Assembly (NCBI GenBank): GCA_947561715.1
Contig: OX387201.1
Span: 2,250,001 to 2,314,000 of the forward strand
DNA length: 64,000 nucleotides
Reading direction: 5' to 3'
From: Ascidia mentula
Lineage: Eukaryota; Chordata; Ascidiacea; Phlebobranchia; Ascidiidae
Below are positions 22,332 to 34,700 of this stretch, piece after piece. Position 1 is the first letter of the stretch. Each line of letters begins with the position of its first letter. A program made the position numbers and the translations under genes. Below the pieces are notes generated by a model. That model saw only the letters and a program-made list of their open reading frames with translations. It did not search any database and had not been told where the DNA came from.

Positions 22332-25269
22332 TTATGCCATCTGGGCCATGTACGCCGGGGGCATCACATCAACTGGCTCCATGTCATCAACAAGTGGAAT
22401 TTTCTGCACATCTGGGACTCTTGCAGGCTGAATAATTGTACAAGCATTAAAGTTAGCTTACAATATATCGACATTTTACTTGATATGACATAATTGTATT
22501 TTCTTTTTTACCAACAAGTCGTTTTTATAACAGAAACATTGCAACAGTTTTTAGACCGTCAAACACATAGAATTTAAACAAAACAAAATATCTGAAAGTA
22601 TTTACTCACAGTATAAACATGGGTATGTTGAACAGAAGCTTGTTGCCAGGCAAGTGTTGAGATTGGGCCGGCAATTCTTGGCTAAAACAAACAAAAAAAA
22701 AACTTTGTGCACATGAGCATTAATAAATAAGCAGTAGATTTATACTGGGTTGCAAACTGCACAAAAGTTTTAAAAGGATCAGCTTTGTGGAAATGTGTTT
22801 GTGATAAAAAATCAACTTTTTCTATTAAACAACATCGGAATAGGCCATTTCATTTAACTCTAAAAATCCAATATGTTTTTTATCAGCTGTAATACACAAT
22901 ATTTTCTTAACTGTTTTTCAAAACATAAATCACAAGACAACTGTCTAGGAAACTTTCGTTTCAGGTTAAAATCTTTCAGTCTTCTTTAATTAGACATATA
23001 TATTTCGCTTCGTTAAAAGCATCATCAGTGTCTATAAAAGCAAATTGAAACGAAAGTTTCCTAGACAGTTGTTATATATATAATAAGGTGGAAAGAATTG
23101 ATTCCCAGAATCAATTCTCAAGCATAAATCACAAGAAATATAAACTGATATTTAAGAAGGATATAGCTGATGGTAGAGAAATATCACGACAGAAACACAT
23201 CGTAGAATATAGAGATTGTAATAGAGATTGTAAATAAGCGGCGTTAGGGTAATATACCTCCATCTGAATGTCCTTGTAGCATCTGTAAAATACAGATGTG
23301 AAGTAGATTCCCAGAAGGAGGAAAAAAATCAATATTCCGATGAAAATGGCACCACAACCAGCTACCCCCATATTACGAAAACTTTCCAGTTGGGTGGAAT
23401 GCATTTCCTCCAATATCTGCAAATCAACGGTAAAACTTTTTGAATTCTGTTCATAAAATTATGTTTCATATACACAGAAAATGGTTTTTAAATGCAACTT
23501 ACTGTAAGAAAAGCAAAGTATATTGTGTTCCAGTATATACAGAGAATGACGATCAAAATCGAAGAACCAACAATGGACAGAACTCCAGACACAAACATGG
23601 GTAGCAGTAAGCCAGCACGTTTCTGATAAAAGTCAAAGATTGTTTGTCAATTTCGCAAGCAAGTTATCTTAAATAAATTGTTTTATTTTTACACATAAAT
23701 AATGATTAAGATCTTTGTACTTACACTTCTGATGCCATGAATAACCAAGGATGCAAAAACCACAACAAGAATATCACCAAATAAACTGGCAAATGTTACT
23801 GAAAAAAAAGAGGATTAGAATAGCCAAATTACAATCAAACAGTTGTGAGAAAACCAGAGTTACAAACATGGCATTTTCATTCTTAACTCTACACCCATAC
23901 AATGTCAAGTGTTATTTAACCAACAATAATTGTGTTTACTGAAAAGTATGAGTGAGAAACACATGTTGATTAGTATGAAAATATTTTTTTTTAGTTCATT
24001 TGGTTTTTTTACATCAAGTTTTACACAGGTAAAAACTTTCATTCTAAAAACATAAAAACACAACTTTTCTGAACAAATAACAGAATACAAAAATCACTAC
24101 AGAAATGTTAAGAAATATGACAAAAGTAAAAATATCTACCTGTTTTGTTAGGTGCATGGTAGGAATTGAATTCGTTGTTGAATTCGTCATTGAATTCGTC
24201 ATTGAATTCGTTGTTATAGTAGTAAGGGTCTCCTTTGGCCAGTTGAACAACACTTCCCATTGCTCCAAGACACCCACAAACCTGACAAAAACCACACAAG
24301 AAAAATTAAGTTTAGTGACTGAATTTCCATTGAGCCAAATAATTCATTGAAATTAAAGTATGTTTGTATTTATTTGATTCCTAATAAATGAAATTATAAC
24401 CTGCAATACACAGAAAAATACTTTTTGCACTGGCTTTAAAACATGACCACAATGGAACAAGACACAGCACAGTTTAGCATGTTAAGTGTTACTTTAACGA
24501 AACGTATGAGCCCATGAAACCTTACACGACATAGCAGATGGCACAAATTAGCTCCAAACTGTTAGTTTGAGTAGAGGTAAACAGCGTGAAGCAGCATAAC
24601 TCCAAGAGCTTTGCCCGATTATTTCTTCCATTTTGCTATTTCTCGTTATAAATAATAATGGCTTGTAGCAGGGCATCGATTTGTATCGTTTTCACAATTC
24701 TAAGTGTTCGACATGCGATGCCACTGTTCGACATGGGCGGCGTAAAAATGTTAATATGACCAATGCTATTATCCATAAATTCATAAATTGAATTACTATA
24801 ATAACTAAATTAGGCCTCACATATCGATCACGTCAGTCTTGCAACATTCACATCGATTGTACTCGTTTTAGTTTCAAGATTGGACGACAACGATTTTCCT
24901 ATTGACATGTAGTTGACAATTTTTTGCCGTAGATGCTGGTGGCAAAAGTGGTTCGAAGACGTTGGTGCCAGGATTTTAATTGTTATGTCATTATTTCAAC
25001 GTGTTTTCTAAAATTATGTAAGTACAAGAATCCAGCAATCGAAATAAGGCCTCTGCCCTCTGGTCGTTCATGCGTCAAGTCACCAGATACGACATTTTTG
25101 CTATTCGACACGCACTACAATTTTTCTCAAGATGTTCGACACGCAATAAAAAATCGAAGCACTGGCTTGTAGTATCTATGAATGTTCAACTTACCACATA
25201 GATGATGGCCAAGGCCATTGTTCCACATCTGATGTTCATGCAGCAACAGCATGTCGGTGATTTTGCCAT
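22332..25269 (-). CDS. LAPTM4-type protein, copy 2 (7 exons, complete)
   Basis: Exons, 5' to 3': 25195-25269, 24140-24281, 23725-23798, 23503-23622, 23258-23416, 22610-22681, 22332-22427; 738 nt, 245 residues, all phases consistent. It starts MAKSPTCCCCMNIRCGT; four membrane segments follow (e.g. DILVVVFASLVI, ILIVILCIYW, GAIFIGILIFFLLLGIYF). The tail is KIPLVDDMEP then PPAY, keeping one PY motif. Exon 2 encodes a first lumenal loop expanded by tandem NEF-type repeats absent from copy 3. A fold-back insertion lies in the intron between exons 5 and 6. Confidence 0.9.
22937..23122. mobile_element. Fold-back insertion with 13-bp target duplication
   Basis: This 186-bp segment is missing from the same intron of LAPTM4-3. 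It is flanked by direct CATAAATCACAAG (22924-22936 and 23123-23135), while copy 3 has that word once. Near-perfect inverted arms (ACAACTGTCTAGGAAACTTT and its complement, near 22937 and 23055) bracket the interior. The right end carries ATAAGGTGGAAA and a second small hairpin. Confidence 0.75.
24164..24213 (-). repeat. In-frame 12-bp coding repeat in LAPTM4-2 exon 2
   Basis: About four copies of GAATTCAAYRAC in the coding strand, translated as repeated NEF(N/D) units. LAPTM4-3 lacks the array and is 19 codons shorter in this exon. Confidence 0.85.
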
Positions 25270-26760
25270 CTTCACTTGCGATAACTTTAAACACGTAGTA
25301 TCGTTAAAAAAGTTTGTACCTTGTAAATCTGTAACATAATAAACACCGTAAAGGTAATATGTTGCAGTGCGATAAACCAAATGAATAAATGACAAACAGA
25401 CACAACTGCAATGTCGAGCCAGCTTCGCAACAACGGTTAGAACCGAAACTAATTTCTCAACTCAAAAACCTCCACCTTCCCGCACAAACACAGCCGAAAT
25501 AAAATTAAACCAAAGAGACGAGTTTTTCTCAGTTGCCTGAGCTCAAGAGAAAAACAGCTCGAGCATAAACACACCACTCCATGCGCAGGCGCACACGCGA
25601 TTATGACGCAAACAACTGAAATAAGAATAAAGTCACCTGACCAATGTAACATTTGCAAGAGCTTTCTTGCACAAGCAAGGCATCCCTTCGTTTTATGTTT
25701 TTGTGGATATCATCCATGTTTCCTTGCAGTTACATGAAAAACTTGCATTAAAATTAAGTAGGGTTCACATTTTATTTTGTTTTGTCAATTTTCGTTGATT
25801 GCTGTCGATAGACTTTATTCGTGCTGTCACTCAAACTACTTGCAAGTAATACGTGACTTAAAACAATGAACGTAAGGGGACAGGCACACAGTAACATTCA
25901 CTAGACATCAATTAGCTAGTGTTAAAATCGGCCCCTGCACCATTGAAACTAATTAGGCTATTGGACCGGTATTTTCCTATAAAAGCCCTTTTCTCAAAGA
26001 GCATTGAGAGATGGAAACAGTGCCTGAAGAGGTAAAAAACGCGCACACGTGACAAATTCTCTCCTGTTTCTTCGTCAACACGCGTAAGTTATTCCAAGAT
26101 AGAGGCGGTATTGGTTCCCGTCTGAACAACAAGTCTGGGTTGCGTCACGTGATTTTGCTTGGGCACTGTACAGTCTCCGACAGTCTGGTGATCCGTATCT
26201 CATTTGATTGGAATGTGTGTGTTTTCATGCGGCGAAGTTAGAGGGCCACACAGCACAAACGCCCATTCATGTAAAGTTTTGCACTTGGTGGCATAAAATT
26301 AGCAAAAAATAATTGATTAGTTTTGTAATGCGTCTCAAGATCACAGTTGCTGAGAAGCATTTATAATAATGCCTACTGATACAAACTGTACACTCTGTAA
26401 TCCTCGGTTGCTGTTGCCTTCAGCATTTCCTGCCTTCTGCTGATTGCTAACCGCTAAACTATCATACAGTCATGTTATATTTAATACTGCGTCATGCACG
26501 AATATGCGATTGCACTTGGTTAAACCTGGTGACAAACACAAATGACATGCGTAGCCCACGAAGGTGGTGGGTGCAGCATGAATAATAGATTGGTTTATGA
26601 TATCTAGATCACTGATGGCAAATGATTAGGACATATCTAAATTCTGATTTATTCCTGAGTTTTGAAAATGGATCGTTACATGGCTTATAAAGCTGAATTA
26701 TCAATGAACCAACTGCAAAAGCTACGTTGGTGTAGAATTAATTGGCAAGGATTGATAAAA
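25270..26760. other. Spacer between LAPTM4-2 and vWA-TSPN copy 1
   Basis: The conserved counterpart lies at 45986-47880. It should contain the LAPTM4-2 promoter and the vWA gene's 3' flank. A plus-strand TATA box is annotated separately; no other exon is supported. Confidence 0.45.
25978..26031 (+). promoter_or_regulatory. Candidate plus-strand core promoter and mini first exon (unit 1)
   Basis: TATAAAA at 25978-25984 is followed about 30 bp later by ATGGAAACAGTGCC, an open 7-codon stretch (METVPEE) ending at a GAG|GTAAAA donor. Box, ATG and donor are all kept in unit 2 (47096-47149, METVPGE). No downstream exon was found, so the gene is unproven. Confidence 0.35.
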
Positions 26761-29700
26761 GTGACAGTATATTTATTTTTCTAAAGTTTCGAAACACACA
26801 TACACACTCATATACATTTTGAAAATACGAAACAGTAGTAAAATATATGTGGCATATATAGCAGCTGTACAGAGGGTGAAAGTTGAAAACAAAATACACG
26901 TGAAGAAACATAAGGGCAGAAATGTGAAAAAAACTTTACAAAAACACAAAGTGGTGTAGCAAAAGCATTATAGCGAGGAAATTCTTTCAGACTAACTGCT
27001 GGAAAGTGCCTTGATACAGATAAGTCACATGAAAGTTACACAGCAAAAAATAACTTTTCCTTGCTGCCAAAACCATTGCGAGATCTGACAGTACTGACGT
27101 CATTTTTCTTGGTCATTATTGTCTGCAAAAAAAACAGTTTGTGTCAACGAGATATGAAGATTAGCGGTATGTTACTGAACGTTGCAAAATTTTGAGAGTT
27201 TGAACGCCTCCGTGTAGCGGACGGAAAACTGAAACGTTTCGTGATATCAAGAATAATACACTGGGCGAAAATTATCTCTTGGATTTCCAAACGTCTATAA
27301 CAGAATATGTTAAACCCAGTTTATAAACCACTCCAATCGTTTCCTCAACACAAACACTGCCCCAGAACGTTACCATGGAAACGAAACGTTACCATGGAAA
27401 CGAAGCGTTTCGAGTCAGGATCTTCTGCAATATAAAGGTGAGGTTTACCTAGTTTTTTGATGAGTGAAAGCGCGTCGCGAATCAGCAGCCCTCCGACTGA
27501 GGACTTGTACCGCCCGGCGGGAATCCCCTCCTTCGTGCAAATCTTCTGGTGTGAGTCCAAGGAGAGGGAGAATTTTACCCATTCGCTCTGCGCAAACACA
27601 AACTGTGAGAGTGGTTCCTGTTTGAAGCAAGCCCGTTTTACGACCTAACAGTCCGTGGTGAATGTGTAACTGACGCCTAAGTAAATACAGATAAGACGTA
27701 TCTTGCTTCTGTGACTCTATATTACGTTTCTACGCATTTGAAATAGTTTAATTTTTCCTCTAATAATAGAAATCGGTTTCACTTTCCCCTATGAATACAA
27801 ACTGACAAAATAAACATTTACCAAAACTCTGGGGTGGCTTCAATTTGCAAAGATGCTGAAAACCTTTTCTATTGTTTTATATAAAAGTGATTTTAAAAAC
27901 AGAGACTGCTGCGTACCTTCCACTATTTGCGTCGCTATCTTAGTGGCCAACCTTGTGATTTCTTTGGTTTCGGCAATGCGAACCTAAACAGAAAGTGATA
28001 TAAAGATATATGGATGCAAAAGGTTCAACATTTGTCGGTCAATTGTGAAATCGGAATATTGTTAATCCAACAACAACAACAAAAATAAAACAAAATTATT
28101 GACGTGAGTAGACATCGATGTACTACATGGTTAAGATAACTGCGAGAGGGTGTACAGAAGTGGGTAAAGAAATATTCTACTCTGTTCTGGATCACTGCCC
28201 AAAGACTGAGTCCCCATGTGGTTGTAACAGGATACAACCTTTTTAAAGCAATGCTACAGGTCACCAGACCAACGCACAGGCTTTCGCACACAAGCACTCG
28301 ATACCCTTATGATGAAAATCAATAACCACCCACATAACATTCTCTCCATTCAAACGTTTTAGGTTTGAAACAAAACATTGTTGCTTACCATAATTCCATG
28401 AAATGATATAATTGTTTTGATCAAGAACCTTGTTTTCAATGCTCATGTGATTAAGGGCTTCGTATTTTAATGTTAACTTTTAAACATGAACAACCTTCCC
28501 ACCATAGAGGCCATAAGGTGTAAGCAGTCAACCAGCAAATAAGGCTTAGCTGTTTTTGGATGTATGTTGCATGCCGCTAATACAACTTATCTTACTTGTG
28601 ATAACTTTTTTTAAAGGTTTTTACAAGTGCACAAGTGAGCAACGCAAAGGGTATGAATAAGCCATAAAGATGTACCATACTATATGCGCTAAACATGGCA
28701 CGATGATCATTTCCGAAGAATTTAAGTGCCAAATTCGGCCCGCTTGTCGTGTGCTTTGCACCTCTGGTTCAAACCAACATAAATTGTAACGTTACAAAAT
28801 AAAGCAAGCAAGGCCGATCTTGTCCTCTGTGGCGAAACGATTAAACGCAACATGGCCAATGGTCACTCTTTTGGGGAATACCCTACATGATTCTCACCTC
28901 GGCACTCTTCATCTCCGGCAAACATCCGCATGTTCCGGATCCTGGAGGAGAGGAGGAAAAGGACTGAGCCAGCGAAGATGAGGAGCACTAAGAAAAACAA
29001 ACAAACGCATCTCTGTGTGATTGAGGTGAAGTCAATAACCCGTGGCCAACGATTTTAGTGTCAACAAAATGGCAAATATTCAAATTGGGAACATAAGGAT
29101 TTTCACATTTATCTTCATGCTGAGAGGTAGCTGTTTAATTTGAAACTTTCGACGTATTTCTTAGAAAACTATTTTCTGTTTCTTTAACGTCCCTGTTGCT
29201 TTATAGACGTATATGTACATATAATGCCTTCATTTATGTCACAAATAGCCAAACCCAACGGCTTAAGCAATGCAGAAAAAACACTGTATCATTCCATGCC
29301 TTGCGTCCGGGTATCTCGCAACATTCCTCTGCCACGTCCGCATCACATCTCAGTGACAGGTCTTGAAGGTCAACGATCGCTGTGGCGTTCGACCTCTGCA
29401 TGAAAGCGACCACAGAACCTGAGTAATCGACCTGAGCGGCCAAATGCTTAACTTGAGTGGGTACTTGCTGGCAGTCGACCATTACAGTCACCTGAAAATA
29501 GCAAGTTCGTGCATTAAAGCTCCAAAAACACCGAATATTTGGACCGAAAAGAATGTATTTTGCAAATAAGGGAATGGGTAGCAGCCATAAAGAAGGCCGA
29601 GGTTCGGTTAAAATGCGAATTTAAGGTCTATGTATGATTGTTAGATATTTATTGGATCAAACGTTCTATAAATGGTGAAAATGTGCCTTGTTTCTTTAAC

Positions 29701-31563
29701 CGACCACACTCACCCCGTTGGCGTCAGCCAGTAGCTCGAGCTTGTGAAACCTGCGATTGAAGAGTTTGGCAACCATCGGGCCTCCGACTAAGGATGTTTG
29801 GACACCGGTTGGAGCGGACCTCGAAGCCCGGGAAATTATGATGGATTTCCTGTCGCCCTGGGTACGAGGATGTGCCATATTTTACATCAAAGTTTCAAAA
29901 GGACAATTATTGTTGCGTTTGTTTACCGACAACAGCAAGTCCACAAGAGTGAACACAAAATTAAACCGAAATCAGCGCTGTGAGATTCTCGAATGTGACA
30001 GACTATGAGTGGCTCTCAGTCACGTGCAAATCGACGCGATTCACGAATATTTCGGTTTCAATGTGGAACAGTTTTCGTACTGCCCAATAACACGTCTCTG
30101 ATTCCAGCAAGCCAAAAATACACGAGAACGTGCGGCAACAAACTCACGTCAAATGATACAGAGAAGAGGGTTGAACCAGCTGACGTCACCACGTTGAACA
30201 GCGTCCAAGTTAGTTTGATTGTCTTTCCATGCATTCTGAACGTGGCGATGAAGGCGAATTCCATGGGAAGACCGCCCGGCAAATGCTGCCTGTAAAAATA
30301 TCCAGTTTTACTCAAAAGTGAATTTGTCTGTTGCTGTTAAGTGTGAATATGATTCCACAAACCAAAATTACGGTTGGCGTTTTCTGTAATACCTTTTTTC
30401 CACCATAACCAACCACTGCCCACAAAAAACTTGTGTGTGAAACTTTTTGTAAGGTTTTAAATGAGTTTGCATTTGGCATTATATATTAATAACAAAGGTT
30501 AAGCGGGCAACATTGTCGCTGTAATGTGATAATAAAACAATAAACACAGAAATCGTTTGACAGAGAGGTTACCGGCTTTGCCTGTTTCCACAAAAAATAC
30601 CCAACAAAATCACCCCAGGCCCAGGCATTTTCGGAAAGTCCAACGTGACCATAAATATACAGAAACGTCTCGTGAAAGAACATACACGGACTTGTAGTCA
30701 ACCAGGAAGTTGCGAAAAGTTGTGGTTTGGGCGACGCCAGTGGGGAAATTGGTATTCGATCTCGTTCATCGTCAGGAATGTCGCATCGCAACATCATCCT
30801 CGCGAAGAATATTACTTCGCTACCCGAGGGCATTTCAATTCCTCTTTTGCACTAATCTATGGCAGCTTCTGCGGGGCTAGAGTTCTGCGTATTGTGCGCA
30901 TTTTCATCGCCCATACTGTATGCTGGATACGTTATATGTCGTGTACAGATTATTACGGTTTTGCTGGTTGTTGTTTACAATACGCGTGGCACTTTCTGCT
31001 TCAGAATCAGAAAGTTTAACCATGGGTGTTGTTCAGCAATACAGCATGTTACTACAACTGTTCGTTGTTGGAATGTTGCCACACACAAACACAAACCCCA
31101 TGGCTGTGGCTGTACAAGACGATTGTTTTTGCCAATTCTGTGCCTCCAACAGACATTTTCCATCGCATGATTTTAAACTTAACCAAAATCCCCCTATTTT
31201 ACATAAGCCAACTTAACGGTCGAATCCAGTGTTAATTTTACACCCAGAAATCCCCTCCGAAATAGACAAAAGGCAAGGTTTCTTCCACACAAACGTCACA
31301 ATGGAGCCATTCTTACGTGGTAGACATAATGGGGATGGCGCCCGATCGAATCCGCATTGATTTCACATTCGCGTTGCTCCCTTTTCGTGGTTTGCCAAGT
31401 CGAACGGAACGAGAACTCGGTCTTGCTCCCATAGCTTCCAGGAAATCCACGCCTGAATAAGCAGGGATCACGTGGTTAGACATGAGACCGGTCAAGCGTG
31501 GCGACAAGGATTTTTTTTTGTGTTGAATTTTTTTGAATCGTTTGAATAAATTTAGTTGTTAAA

Positions 31564-31706
31564 TACCACAATCACGGAAACTTTTATTTCCTGGTTAAAT
31601 TCAGTCAGCTTGGTGTCTAAGACAAACACATTTCGTCAAGTTATTTGTCTTAAGTACCAAGCTGACCGATTTTAATCTGAAAATAAATGTTTAAATGATT
31701 GTGGTA
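31564..31706. mobile_element. Fold-back element in vWA copy 1 intron
   Basis: Outer arms TACCACAATCA/TGATTGTGGTA and inner arms CAGCTTGGT...AAGACAAA/TTTGTCTT...ACCAAGCTG form a nested hairpin, followed by ATAAGGTGGAAA as in the 22937 element. Unit 2 holds a decayed copy near 52650-52765 with an internal deletion. Confidence 0.55.
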
Positions 31707-34700
31707 TACATAAGGTGGAAATTGTCAGAGCTTTGTAACAAAAAGGGAATAATTCCCAAAATTATAAGAATTTAATAAGGATTGGTAAATACCTGTAGTT
31801 TTTTTGCCTTCACGTCTAGTTGCTGGACAGGTAGCGTTGGTAACTCCGCTTATCATGTCTGTGGTCATATTATACAGAATAGTTAAACTTTTTCGTGAGT
31901 AATACATTGGATGAAACCAGTGGTGGGAATAATAATATTTCCCATCGATTTACTTTCACGAAAAAATCAACCCGAGTTCTCGTAAACAAGGTGAGATTTC
32001 TTGGTTGAATAAATTCACTAAATTTAAGTTTCTAATCATTTGTGACACACCATCAGCCGTTGGATTATTACCGGACAGCAACACAGGTCCGTTATGGCTT
32101 ACTTTCGCCACTGGGTAATACCTAATCTAATGCTTGTCGTTATTTCATGTTTGATTTTGAAACTTCTCAAAGATTATGAAGACAATTAAAAAAATTTTTT
32201 TTCCAAAAAATTTTGCTTACGTTTTGGTGGAGTTCTTGAAGTAGCTGCTGTCATCGTTGTTGGTTGTGACGGAGATGATGGACCCGAAGAAAGACCGGCA
32301 GGTTTTCTTATTGAACTTCGGATAACGTTCGGTTCTGTACACAATTGTGTTTATGACGTCACAGTACGTCCCCAATTAACTGGTTTCTTTAGAAAGGAAA
32401 TTAGGAGTGAAACATAACAGGAATTGAATTGGTCGAGTTCCCAAAATGGGTTGCAAAAATTTACAAATTTCACACAAAATACAACATTTAACTGTTATAT
32501 CTAGACAATAAATATAAAAATATTGGATGACAATCAAACAACTATTAAAGATCGTGGAATTTTATTCAATGGAAAGAGGAACAAGCGAAAAGGTTTGGGA
32601 GCCTAGGGATAATGCGCTGTGTGGTGCAACTATATTGCAAGATTGAGAAAGTTTTTTGGGCTTTGTGCTTACGTTGTCTACTGCTGGAAGGTGTGGGTTT
32701 TTTTCTTGTAGGTAGTTTGCTTGTGGTGATCGGTTTCACCGTCCCGAAGTCGCTGCTGCCACAGATCAACCTCGTAAGACGACCTTGGAATTTCCTGGTT
32801 GAACTGTAGTCGTCTGCAACACAGTAATATCAATGTGACAAAACCTAATGGAAAACGTAACTCTCTATGTAAATTAAGTTAAAATAACTCTATAAATAAT
32901 TTGAATAACTCCAGGATAATCACATAGATCAAAAAACAAAAGAAATAGATGAATTAAAATCTTTTGCGCAAATGAAAATTCTTCCTAAAATAAAAAAGTT
33001 GCTGTAAGAGTTGACACGAACACCGCAGTCTACACAGGATTCAAATCAATTAAATCTCGTTATGAGCCCTAATTAAAGCATTTCTGTAGTATCAGACTAA
33101 AGTCGGTCTCAGATACAGGTTTTTTACTAATTTGTGTGAAAAAAACAACTGAGATCTCTTAAGTCTCGTCACCACGAAGTGTGCAATTGCTTACTTGCAT
33201 AGAAAACATGGTCAGAATCAGGATTGGAGGCGAGAATTCCAAGTTCACTGAGAGCAACTTTTCCAATTCCGATTGCAAAAATCCTCCAGCCCTGGCTGTG
33301 CAGAGTTTGAACAGCCTGAATTTTGAAAATTTGGTGACATTTGTTAAACTGCTGTTTGCTGTTAATTAAGTGTAATTTAAATGATAGCATGGGTATGGTA
33401 TCAGTCGAAATACAAATTTTTTTATTCGTAATCGATACGCTATAGCAAAAACTGTGTTAACGTAGATACTATTCAGATATTTGCCAAGAGTTAAATTCAC
33501 GTCTGCGAAGGCCCTTTTAGCGCATAGTTTGTCCGTAAAATCATGTAAAATATCCGAAACGCCACTGTGTTATGACTACTTTATATATTTGTAAAGGACT
33601 ATGTATCTTACGTCAGCTACACGTTCCTGATCCTGGGATCTACCATCTGTAATAACGATCAAGAGTTTGGTGGCGATGAGGTTTGGTCTGACTTCTGCAT
33701 GTGCGTAACTCCGCGACACATAACTAAAGACAAAGCAAAAGCATCAGTGTCTATTAGGTTAAATATAAATTAGTATTCGTATTAAGGTTAATTCCCATTA
33801 AGTCGAATGTCAAAATAACTTTACGACAGCACTTTTTAACCATTTCAGTAGTTACTAAAACTAATCAACTCACTGCTATTTTACCCAAATTTAAGACAAA
33901 AGCACCTGCACGAAATTAAACAATTAAAACATTAGGATCCGGCACATTTTTGAGTCATTACAGAAAAACAGGTAAGTCCAACCAAGCACTTAAGATACTT
34001 CCAGTCTTGCAACTCACCGAAGCGCCTTCGCAGTATAGGTGTCACCAAGCCGCCACTTGAGGGCGTCAATGGCCTCATCCACTTCTTCCTTATCCTTGTG
34101 TTCTCCAATCACAATTTCTGTACGCGGCCACGTGGAATATTGCAACACCCCGACCCTCACCACTTCGTCACCGATGCGGAACCTGACGTAAACAATGGGA
34201 TAGTGACGTAACAAAGTGTGTTAAATGTTCAGATTTTGGATAAATTGTGGCAAATACACCGACTAACATCACTGGTCTAGAATTTTTTGCAAAATAAAAA
34301 AGCACGCCGTGTTGTTTTGTTCTGTAACAGTTAAAATAAGGTGTAGTGTTTGAAGATATTTGTTCCATAAAATCTCCCACCTTATTTTTGTGATGATTTA
34401 ACTCTAAGCATTAATCAACTAATTTTGCTCTGCACATTAACATTAATTACAACCCCATCTTACTTTTCAGTCATGTTTTTCATGAAAGTCTTAACAGTTT
34501 TCCAGTTTTCATGTCCAACAGAAGTCGATCCATCCACCAAGAACATGAGGTCGGTGGCTGTGTTCGCACAATCTAACGAAACAAGGGGTCGCATATTAAC
34601 AATAAAAAAATGAGGTTGCTGCTTTGCAGGAGAACTTCCTGGAATGTGAAAATTTGTGAGTTTTGGTTCTCCAACCACATTTATCCTCTCTCGAACTTCC

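Noticed and set aside
27345..27599. Longer frame WVKFSLSLDSHQ over the penultimate vWA-TSPN exon
   Set aside because: Unit 2 has a stop in this frame, while the ERMGKILPLLG frame stays open in both units and fits the splice phases.
30486..30833. Possible extra exon (IPDDERDRIP...) in vWA copy 1
   Set aside because: The flanking exons 31317-31452 and 30148-30289 join directly in phase, and unit 2 has a 2-bp indel in this frame, so it is intronic.
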